12,004 bases of DNA from an uncultured Bacillota bacterium. GTDB lineage: Bacteria; Bacillota_I; Bacilli_A; RFN20; CAG-826. Under the pieces are notes generated by a model. The model had not been told where the DNA came from. It did not search any database and saw nothing but the letters and a program-made list of their open reading frames with translations. The stretch spans positions 1 to 12,004 of the forward strand of contig CAMOEH010000004.1 in NCBI GenBank assembly GCA_946612055.1. Reading direction: 5' to 3'. This document shows, piece by piece, positions 6,720 through 12,004 of the stretch (the first letter of the stretch is position 1; each line of letters opens with the position of its first letter). Position numbers and translations under genes: made by a program.

Positions 6720-7431
6720 AGATGATATCCCCCAAATTGCGGTTAGGCTCAACAAAGGAAGTTCCGTTTGCATAGAATGCGGCCGATCCTCCTCCATCGA
6801 GGTTATAGGCATATTGGCATCCTAATTCCGATAACAAAGAAGCTAGATCATATAAAGAGAAGCTTCCGGAGCGAGAACTATTACGAGATCCGCTAACTTC
6901 GGTAGAGAGAAAATAATAATGATTATCGCCAGCATAGCCGATCGCGGTTCTTTGATTATTGCTCATGCTTTGGCCATCAATTTCCTCTTCCTCTTCGACA
7001 GAGATGACGCCATTTTGGATTAAAGCAGGGCCAAAGCACCAATTCTGATAACAGCCTTCATGGCTATTAAGCAAAGTCTCTGCCGAAGTTTCGGCTTCGT
7101 TAAAAGAGACAACCGTTCCATCTTTGAAGATAGCAAAATCTTCGCCTCCATTAGGATCAGCTGTGGTGCGATAAGCTTCGCCATTGCGGATGACAAAGCC
7201 ATTGCGCCCTTTCCAGAAACAAAAATCTCCCGATATGGCGGCAAGGACTTTTTGGCCGCTTTTTTCTTCGGCTTTATTCAATAAAGAAGAGAAACTTTCG
7301 GTGATATTTGAACCGATTGCTCCATTGCTAGAAACGGCAAGCCTAGGCTGCCTTAGAGACAAGGAATCTAGAGCATTGCTAAAAGATAGTGTTCTTGCCT
7401 TAGTTGAAAATATCAAACCACGCATCATCAT
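6706..7431 (-). CDS. Phosphodiester glycosidase (NAGPA) family protein, apparently 5'-truncated
   Basis: The NAGPA domain family includes N-acetylglucosamine-1-phosphodiester alpha-N-acetylglucosaminidase, and bacterial members are usually exported and cleave sugar phosphodiesters. The domain is clear from about residue 31: LAAISGDFCFW at 63-73 (family INGDFF), CFGPALIQNG at 132-141, NNQRTAIGYAGDNHYYFLSTEV at 158-179 (family RTAIG) and YNLDGGGSAAFYANG at 209-223 (family NLDGGGS). No signal peptide or membrane anchor precedes it, no ribosome binding site precedes the ATG at 7431, and the first 30 residues are antisense to a plus-strand gene remnant. Homologous sequence therefore seems to end near 7341 and the true start to be lost. 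The protein may not be made or exported. The membrane-protein gene downstream overlaps it. Confidence 0.75.
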   Translation of the reverse strand: MMMRGLIFSTKARTLSFSNALDSLSLRQPRLAVSSNGAIGSNITESFSSLLNKAEEKSGQKVLAAISGDFCFWKGRNGFVIRNGEAYRTTADPNGGEDFAIFKDGTVVSFNEAETSAETLLNSHEGCYQNWCFGPALIQNGVISVEEEEEIDGQSMSNNQRTAIGYAGDNHYYFLSTEVSGSRNSSRSGSFSLYDLASLLSELGCQYAYNLDGGGSAAFYANGTSFVEPNRNLGDIIYVVP

Positions 7432-7555
7432 TGTCTATGGTTATGCCCCGGACGATATCTTTAAAGTCGTTAGGAACAACGACATAGATGTTTGGCAATT
7501 TGATTCGAAAATAAGTAAAGCTTTTGGAGGTCATCACTATGGGGATGAAATCTAA
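7352..7555 (+). pseudogene. C-terminal remnant of a DUF4417-like gene
   Basis: The frame ending at the TAA at 7553-7555 carries a protein-like stretch: DSVLALVENIKPRIIIVYG, then APDDIFKVVRNNDIDVWQFDSKI. This resembles the C-terminal part of DUF4417 proteins, where a helix is followed by a strand ending in YG. The assignment rests on pattern memory. The rest of the domain is absent: upstream of about 7350 this frame is only antisense of the glycosidase gene, and no start with a ribosome binding site exists. The end overlaps the start of the next gene by 17 bases, so the intact version was probably co-translated with it. The two look like the surviving end of an operon. Confidence 0.5.
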
Positions 7556-8018
7556 AAGCGCACATTTTGGAAGCGGCGCCGGTGGCCCATCAACCAAATT
7601 GGGCAAAAGCCCCGTTAAAAATAAAGGTGATAAGAGCTGCAAAAGCAAGCAAAAAATCTTTGATGAAAGGGGTCATGTAACTTTTAATAGCATTTCTTCG
7701 AGGCGGGAATTCTTTTTAGGAAAGAGCGTTGCGAGATTAGAACACGAGTTAAATAAGCACGGTTATAAAACAACTCGCAAGGCATCAATCCATAGAGGCT
7801 CTAAGGCGAAATTTATTGTTACATTGAATTCAACAAAAGAAAGAAACGTGACGCAAATACAGATCTCTCCGGGGAGCAAAAGGCACGGGAACGTTCCCTA
7901 TGTTAAAATAAGCACATCGGATCTCGGAAGAATTAAAATTATTGGTTCTGATCCCAAATCATATAAAACCGACGGCAAAGAAAACGCAAAATTTTTATTC
8001 AGGAGGAAAAAACAATGA
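7539..8018 (+). CDS. Small basic protein, putative toxin of a toxin-immunity pair
   Basis: The 159-residue product has no family I can name with certainty. The first 40 residues are a low-complexity Gly/Ser/Lys linker (GSGAGGPSTKLG), followed by a compact domain from about 43 to 158. That domain is rich in Lys and Arg and contains GKSVARLEHELNKHGYKT (61-78) and SPGSKRHGNVPYVKIS (110-125); Arg115 and His116 are possible catalytic residues. A disordered linker before a small basic domain, with an overlapping acidic partner gene downstream, is the layout of contact-dependent or polymorphic toxin cassettes, so an RNase or DNase role is inferred. GGAGG at 7526-7530, eight bases before the ATG at 7539, supports the start. 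The gene is more A/T-rich than its neighbours, which suggests transfer. Confidence 0.6.
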   Translation: MGMKSKSAHFGSGAGGPSTKLGKSPVKNKGDKSCKSKQKIFDERGHVTFNSISSRREFFLGKSVARLEHELNKHGYKTTRKASIHRGSKAKFIVTLNSTKERNVTQIQISPGSKRHGNVPYVKISTSDLGRIKIIGSDPKSYKTDGKENAKFLFRRKKQ

Positions 8019-8470
8019 AATTATTGGAGCAAAACGTTCAACCATTTGATGGTTTAGATGAAATTAAATTATTATCAACTCTTGATAACGTAAAAGGTTA
8101 TTTGAAAAGCAACGGCATAAAATTTACAGTCGAATATCAATCAAATAAAGGATGCGATCCTGAAGTGCCATGGACAATTCTGCATGTTGAAAATTCCATA
8201 TCTTTAATGTTTGCAAAAGACAAGTTATGGCAAATATATCTCGAAGAAAAATATTCAGGTTCTTTGCCAAACGGAATTAGAATCGGTATGTCCATGGAAG
8301 AAGCACTAAAAATTGATCCTTCTTTAAGTTTCAATGATTGGGACGAAGATTTTGAATCGTCAGAAGGGTATAGAATTGAGGATAATTTAGATAATAACAC
8401 GGTTTTGTCCATCTCAATATTTATCAAAGAAGCATTGAATGATGAAATCTTTTTCCGGTACGAATGGTGA
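8015..8470 (+). CDS. Acidic small protein, putative immunity protein
   Basis: The 151-residue product is strongly acidic (DWDEDFESSEGY around 108-119) and has no signal peptide or membrane segment. The stretch SLPNGIRIGMSMEEALKIDPSLSFNDWDE resembles the segment shared by many small immunity proteins, where a glycine-rich turn precedes a helix, but no family is recognised with certainty. It starts at an ATG overlapping the preceding TGA in an ATGA junction, with a perfect AGGAGG at 8001-8006 eight bases upstream. Such tight coupling, with a basic partner before and an acidic partner after, fits toxin and immunity protein. It shares its partner's A/T-rich composition. No terminator is visible after it. 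Confidence 0.6.
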   Translation: MKLLEQNVQPFDGLDEIKLLSTLDNVKGYLKSNGIKFTVEYQSNKGCDPEVPWTILHVENSISLMFAKDKLWQIYLEEKYSGSLPNGIRIGMSMEEALKIDPSLSFNDWDEDFESSEGYRIEDNLDNNTVLSISIFIKEALNDEIFFRYEW

Positions 8471-8554
8471 TCTATCGTTGCAAGATGATTAGATGACAGC
8501 GTAACATTGCGAGACTTCTTGTTGGAATTAACGAAACAAAAAAAGGGATTATGC

Positions 8555-8698
8555 CTAATTTTCAAACGGACGGCGATGAGTGTTTTTCAACTCTTTCGGT
8601 TGTATTTCTTCATCGTTGCCAAGAGATTGATATGGGTCGGCTTGGACATCTGTCACTTTGCTGCGTTCCTTAATAATTAAAGAGGGAAATGATTTGTT
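8555..8698 (-). pseudogene. Start-less open frame, possible C-terminal gene remnant
   Basis: The minus strand is open between a TAG at 8699-8701 and the TAG at 8555-8557. It encodes a polar stretch including KVTDVQADPYQSLGNDEE and ending RRPFEN. It has no ATG and no ribosome binding site. The composition looks like the tail of a real protein, and the frame covers most of the otherwise empty stretch between the putative immunity gene and the TtcA-like gene. It could be the end of a gene broken when the cassette to its left was inserted, but a chance open frame of 47 codons cannot be excluded. Confidence 0.25.
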
Positions 8699-9690
8699 CT
8701 AGCCTTCAAAGCGGCAGTGCTAAAATGATCTGGTCTATGAAGAAGATATTTACCCCCGGCGAAGAAATCGAGCGAAAGCTAACAAAGGATTACCGAACTC
8801 CTTTGTGGTGCCAATTCACCAAAGCGGTCAAAAGCTATGAATTAATCAAGCCTGGGGATAAGGTCTGCTGCTGCATCTCCGGTGGCAAGGATTCGATGTT
8901 GATGGCGCTTCTATTGAAACATCTTCAAAAATATAGCGACTTCCCTTTTGAAGTTACTTATCTTGTGATGAACCCTGGCTATAACCAAACTAATCTTGAT
9001 CTGATTAAATCCAATTGCAAATTGCTTGGAATCCCGGCTTTGATTGTCGAAACGGATATCTTTGAGATTGCAAATTCAACGACACGCTCCCCCTGTTATT
9101 TGTGCGCGAAGATGAGAAGAGGGGCCCTTTACCGCATCGCGAAGATGCAAGGGTGCAATAAGATTGCCTTAGGGCATCACTATGATGACGTCATCGAAAC
9201 TACGTTGATGAATATGCTTAATTCCGGATCATTCCAAACGATGCTCCCAAAACTTCCTTCTACCCATTACGAGGGTATGGAAATCATTCGACCCATGTAT
9301 TTGATTCGCGAAGAAGAGATTATTCGCTTCCAAAAAGAAAATAATCTTCGTTTCCTTCGCTGCGCCTGTCGTTTCACCGAAGAAGTAGCAGACGAAAGCA
9401 AAGAAACCTCCTCCCAAAGGAAGAACACGAAAGCGTTGATCGCGGAGCTTAAGAAGACCTATAACCCTTTGGTGGAAAAGAATATCTTCAAATCTGCATG
9501 CAATGTGCAGCTTGATAAAATTCTTGGCTATGAAGAGGAGGGAGAAGAGCATTCCTTCCTAGATACCTATGAAGAAAAGAAGACGAAGCAATTCGCTTCT
9601 TTGAAAGAATCCGATATCGAAGAAAAAGCGGTGGAGAAAGCAATTCGTGAACACCGTGAATGGGTTATTGATGATTCATTAACAAAATAA
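8689..9690 (+). CDS. TtcA-like PP-loop ATPase, tRNA thiolation family
   Basis: Proteins of this family adenylate a tRNA cytidine with a PP-loop and insert sulfur, using a [4Fe-4S] cluster in the TtcA branch. Visible landmarks are the PP-loop SGGKDS at 64-69, PCYLCAKMRRG at 135-145 with cluster ligands Cys136 and Cys139, LGHHYDDVIETTLMNM at 161-176, and CACRF at 225-229 offering the third cluster cysteine. The 333 residues slightly exceed E. coli TtcA. The start is uncertain: the ATG at 8689 has GAGG only three bases upstream, and ATGs at 8725 and 8737 also fit. The last, giving MKKIFTPGEEIERKL, agrees best with where homologs usually begin. The bacterial substrate may be position 32 of tRNA, but related Bacillota proteins are little studied, so a different sulfur transfer role is possible. 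Confidence 0.8.
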   Translation: MICSSLQSGSAKMIWSMKKIFTPGEEIERKLTKDYRTPLWCQFTKAVKSYELIKPGDKVCCCISGGKDSMLMALLLKHLQKYSDFPFEVTYLVMNPGYNQTNLDLIKSNCKLLGIPALIVETDIFEIANSTTRSPCYLCAKMRRGALYRIAKMQGCNKIALGHHYDDVIETTLMNMLNSGSFQTMLPKLPSTHYEGMEIIRPMYLIREEEIIRFQKENNLRFLRCACRFTEEVADESKETSSQRKNTKALIAELKKTYNPLVEKNIFKSACNVQLDKILGYEEEGEEHSFLDTYEEKKTKQFASLKESDIEEKAVEKAIREHREWVIDDSLTK

Positions 9691-9701
9691 TGCGACAAAA
9701 A

Positions 9702-9732
9702 ACGAGCGTCCCATTAATTGGACATGCCTCGT
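9702..9732. other. Intergenic hairpin between the TtcA-like and DUF2130 genes
   Basis: ACGAG (9702-9706) pairs with CTCGT (9728-9732), and inside it GTCC (9708-9711) pairs with GGAC (9720-9723). On the plus strand no T-tract follows. On the minus strand six T residues follow, so it could stop antisense transcription. Its role is unclear. Confidence 0.35.
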
Positions 9733-9740
9733 GTTAAAAT
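9732..9740 (+). promoter_or_regulatory. Extended -10 promoter of the DUF2130 gene
   Basis: TGTTAAAAT at 9732-9740 is a TGn extended -10 box (TAAAAT at 9735-9740). No convincing -35 sits at the right distance, as is allowed for extended -10 promoters. The start would be near 9747, leaving a short leader with a strong AAGGAGG at 9752-9758, seven bases before the ATG. Confidence 0.5.
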
Positions 9741-9765
9741 GATAAAGAAATAAGGAGGACCCATT

Positions 9766-11061
9766 ATGCCAGATATTAGATGCCCCCATTGCGGGAAAGT
9801 TTTCCAAGTTAATGAAGCCGATTATGAAAGTATCGCTTCCCAAGTGAAAAACGATGAATTTGAACGCGAATTAACTCGCCGTATCCACGAAAAAGAAGAA
9901 GCGAGCCGTTTAGATAAAGAAGTTGCCTTGGAGAAAGAAAGATCTAAGGCTACGGAAGAAAGAGCCCGTCTTGATCAAGAAATCCTTGCTTTGAAAACGG
10001 AACTCCAAAACAAAAATCAAGATAAGGAAAACGCCTTATTAAAGGAAAGAGAAGTATCGCAACAGCAAATCGCTGAATTACGTGAATCTCTTTCGAAGAT
10101 GCAAGGGCAGATCAAATTAGTCGAAAGCAACGCCGAGCAAGCCAAAGAAAAAGCCCTTGCTGAAAGCAAAGCGGAAATCGAGCGCTTGAAATCCGACATC
10201 AAATTGGCAGAAGAAAAAGCCAAGGTCAACGAAGCTTCTTTAAAAGAAAGCCATCAGTTGGAATTAAAACAAAAAGACGAGCAGATTGCTTATTACAAAG
10301 ACCTAAAGCGATCGATGTCTACCAAGATGGTTGGCGAAACGTTGGAGCAGCACTGCCTTATCGAATTCAATCGGATTCGCGCGGTTGCTTATCCTAATGC
10401 CTTCTTTGATAAAGATAATGATTCCTCTTCCGGCAGCAAAGGCGACTTCATCTTCCGTGACATGATCGACGATGTTGAATACATCTCCATCATGTTTGAG
10501 ATGAAGAACGAGATGGAAGAAACCGAGGCCAAACATCGTAATGACGACTTCTTCAAAAAGCTTGATCATGACCGCAATGAAAAAGGATGCGAGTATGCCG
10601 TCTTGGTTTCGACTCTTGAAGCCGATTCCGATTTCTATAACGCAGGCATCGTGGACGTGTCCTATGAATATCCAAAGATGTTCGTCGTTCGTCCGCAGTG
10701 CTTCCTCGCCATCATTGGCCTTTTGACCAAAGCCGCGAAGGAATCTGCCGCTGCCAAAAAGCAGTTGGTCCTCATGCAAAAAGAGAACATCGATGTCACC
10801 AACTTTGAAGATAAACTCGAAGACTTCAAAGTCCGCTTCTCGGATTATTACGAGAAATCCAACAATAAATTGACCGAGGCCATCAATCACATCGATAGAA
10901 CCATCGCCAGTTTGCAAAAAGTCCGCGACGAACTCTCTTCTAGCGACCGTAATCTCCGTTTGGCTAACGATAAACTTCAAGATCTCTCTGTCAAAAAGCT
11001 GACTAGAGGCAATGAGACGATGAAAGCCTTATTCGAGCAAAGCAAAAAGAAAGAGGATTAA
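9766..11061 (+). CDS. DUF2130 domain-containing coiled-coil protein
   Basis: This 431-residue cytosolic protein belongs to the DUF2130 family, whose function is not established. It opens with a half zinc-ribbon, RCPHCGKVFQV (Cys6 and Cys9), and continues into a long charged coiled coil from about 30 to 175. The DUF2130 domain follows at about 180-330, beginning MSTKMVGETLEQHCLIEFN. Inside it, GSKGDFIFRD (223-232) and FEMKNEM (244-250) place an Asp (227) and an ExK (Glu245, Lys247) as in PD-(D/E)xK nucleases; that comparison is my inference. A second helical tail runs from 345 to the end. The start is certain, with a consensus AAGGAGG seven bases upstream. It has its own promoter, so it is probably transcribed separately from the TtcA-like gene. 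Confidence 0.85.
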   Translation: MPDIRCPHCGKVFQVNEADYESIASQVKNDEFERELTRRIHEKEEASRLDKEVALEKERSKATEERARLDQEILALKTELQNKNQDKENALLKEREVSQQQIAELRESLSKMQGQIKLVESNAEQAKEKALAESKAEIERLKSDIKLAEEKAKVNEASLKESHQLELKQKDEQIAYYKDLKRSMSTKMVGETLEQHCLIEFNRIRAVAYPNAFFDKDNDSSSGSKGDFIFRDMIDDVEYISIMFEMKNEMEETEAKHRNDDFFKKLDHDRNEKGCEYAVLVSTLEADSDFYNAGIVDVSYEYPKMFVVRPQCFLAIIGLLTKAAKESAAAKKQLVLMQKENIDVTNFEDKLEDFKVRFSDYYEKSNNKLTEAINHIDRTIASLQKVRDELSSSDRNLRLANDKLQDLSVKKLTRGNETMKALFEQSKKKED

Positions 11062-11066
11062 GGCCG

Positions 11067-11120
11067 TTGTTTTTTCTCCTGGAATTGGGTAGCATTTAGG
11101 CACCATCCAGGAGATTTTTT
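11067..11120 (+). promoter_or_regulatory. Terminator hairpin overlapping a promoter and the next gene's ribosome binding site
   Basis: TCTCCTGG (11075-11082) pairs perfectly with CCAGGAGA (11107-11114) and is followed by six T residues up to the next ATG, so it should terminate transcription of the DUF2130 gene. The 3' arm contains AGGAGA (11109-11114), the only good ribosome binding site for the gene at 11121, six bases before its ATG. A candidate promoter, TTGTTT (11067-11072), 17 bases, TAGCAT (11090-11095), starts transcripts near 11102. Those transcripts lack the 5' arm and leave the site free. Confidence 0.6.
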
Positions 11121-12004
11121 ATGAATAAAATCGTGAAACGCGTTTTGGTTATCTCTGGCGCCGTTTTAGGAACCGTCGTCTTAGCCATCGGAGGCTATGT
11201 CGGCTATGTTTTGCTTTCTTATAACCGTATTGGCGATCAAGAGCTTACGGTTGCCCGCCATTCGGAGAAAACCCAAGTCGAATTAGAGACGACTTATAAA
11301 GCCATTTCTTATAACATCGGCTTCGGTGCTTATTCGCAGGATTTCACCTTCTTCATGGATACGGGCTATGACGACGAAGGGAAGGAGACGTGCGGCCATT
11401 ATTCCAAAGCCAAAAGCAAGGCCGAAGTTGAATTCAACACCAAGGGAGCAATTGAAGCAACCAAGGCAGAAAATCCGGACTTTGTTATGTTCCAAGAAGT
11501 CGATAACAATTCGACCCGCAGCCATCACATCGATCAGGATAAGGCGATTCAAGAAGCTTATGCCAATTATGATCACACGCATGCCGTGAATTTCCATACG
11601 GCTTTCCTTCCTTATCCGCTTTATGACATGCATGGGGCCGTTAAAGCAGGGCTAACGACGGTCTCCTCTTATCAGATTAGCGAAGCCGAAAGGAAGTCTT
11701 ATACCGTCTCGGACGGCTTCTCTAAATATTTCGATCTCGACCGTTGCTTCGCTTATAACAAAATCAAGGTTTCCAACGGGACATACCTTTATATCGTGAA
11801 TTCCCATATGTCAGCTTATGACGAAGGTGGAACAATCCGCGCGAAGCAAATTCAAGAGCTCAATGCTTTCTTAGGCGCTTGCAAAAACGAAGGCAGTTAT
11901 GTCGTCATCGGAGGAGACTGGAACCACGACCTTCTTTCTTATTCCTCTGGTTTCTGTTATAACGAAGATAGGGGTCCTAATGAGATGACGAAGAAAGTCC
12001 CGGA
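11121..12004 (+). CDS. Membrane-anchored endonuclease/exonuclease/phosphatase family protein (partial, runs off the window)
   Basis: The family comprises Mg2+-dependent phosphodiesterases acting on DNA, lipids or phosphoinositides. The first 294 residues are present. Residues 1-6 are basic and 7-33 form one transmembrane anchor (VLVISGAVLGTVVLAIGGYVGYVLLSY), so the catalytic domain should face outside the cell. Domain landmarks follow: ISYNIGFG near 62, FQEVD near 124 with the metal-binding Glu, LTTVSSYQI near 178, VNSHMSAYD near 226 with a catalytic His, and GGDWNHD near 264 with the DxNxD-like pair. A surface enzyme of this kind is more likely to hydrolyse extracellular phospholipid or nucleic acid than to repair DNA. 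The start has AGGAGA six bases upstream. The ending and final catalytic His lie outside the window. Confidence 0.85.
   Translation, partial: MNKIVKRVLVISGAVLGTVVLAIGGYVGYVLLSYNRIGDQELTVARHSEKTQVELETTYKAISYNIGFGAYSQDFTFFMDTGYDDEGKETCGHYSKAKSKAEVEFNTKGAIEATKAENPDFVMFQEVDNNSTRSHHIDQDKAIQEAYANYDHTHAVNFHTAFLPYPLYDMHGAVKAGLTTVSSYQISEAERKSYTVSDGFSKYFDLDRCFAYNKIKVSNGTYLYIVNSHMSAYDEGGTIRAKQIQELNAFLGACKNEGSYVVIGGDWNHDLLSYSSGFCYNEDRGPNEMTKKVP

Noticed and set aside
8474..8619. ATCGTTGC repeated at 8474-8481 and 8612-8619 with loosely similar flanks, considered as attachment sites or insertion target duplications
   Set aside because: Eight matching bases 138 bp apart are within chance, the flanks diverge by indels, and there is no integrase or transposase.
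10303..10980. 225-residue minus-strand open frame
   Set aside because: It is antisense to the well-supported DUF2130 gene, and its sequence has the biased look of a shadow frame with no ribosome binding site.
1..12004. CRISPR arrays, tRNA genes, complete insertion sequences and use of TGA as tryptophan
   Set aside because: No regular spaced direct repeats, cloverleaf patterns or transposase motifs were seen. Several intact genes end in TGA and tryptophans are encoded by TGG.

Overview
The window looks like a chromosomal segment from a low-to-moderate G+C Bacillota-type bacterium. The grounds are A/T-rich Shine-Dalgarno-led genes, sigma-70-like TATAAT promoters, a Sfp-type phosphopantetheinyl transferase, RecN, HigBA and a TtcA-like protein. 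TGA serves as a normal stop, so a mycoplasma-type code is excluded. Species cannot be named from the sequence.

Left part (1-4075): the tail of an unknown gene, a Sfp-type phosphopantetheinyl transferase (+), a convergent FAD-dependent phytoene desaturase/retinol saturase-like oxidoreductase (-), and divergent recN (+) with its own TATAAT box and a terminator.

Centre (4080-5640): about 1.45 kb with no credible protein gene but with a strong extended -10 promoter at one end and a textbook intrinsic terminator at the other. It is visibly richer in G+C than its surroundings and full of short perfect inverted repeats. I read it as one very large, ornate structured non-coding RNA. It repeats a two-hairpin module (a GG-AAUCC-type loop hairpin followed by a GG-UANA-CC hairpin) five times, and the stems vary in sequence but keep their pairing. 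I do not recognise it as a known RNA class; this is the main discovery candidate.

Accessory part (5667-8700): a HigB/HigA toxin-antitoxin pair with an operator-like inverted repeat, then a minus-strand pair (a four-helix membrane protein and a phosphodiester glycosidase lacking its N-terminus). The glycosidase is butted against the plus-strand remnant of what looks like a DUF4417 gene. After that come an A/T-rich overlapping gene pair that looks like a small basic toxin and its acidic immunity protein, and a start-less minus-strand reading frame. This part reads as a recombination-worn island.

Right part (8689-12004): a TtcA-like PP-loop tRNA thiolation protein, a DUF2130 coiled-coil protein with an extended -10 promoter, and the first 294 residues of a membrane-anchored endonuclease/exonuclease/phosphatase-family protein. 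That last gene's ribosome binding site lies inside the preceding terminator hairpin.
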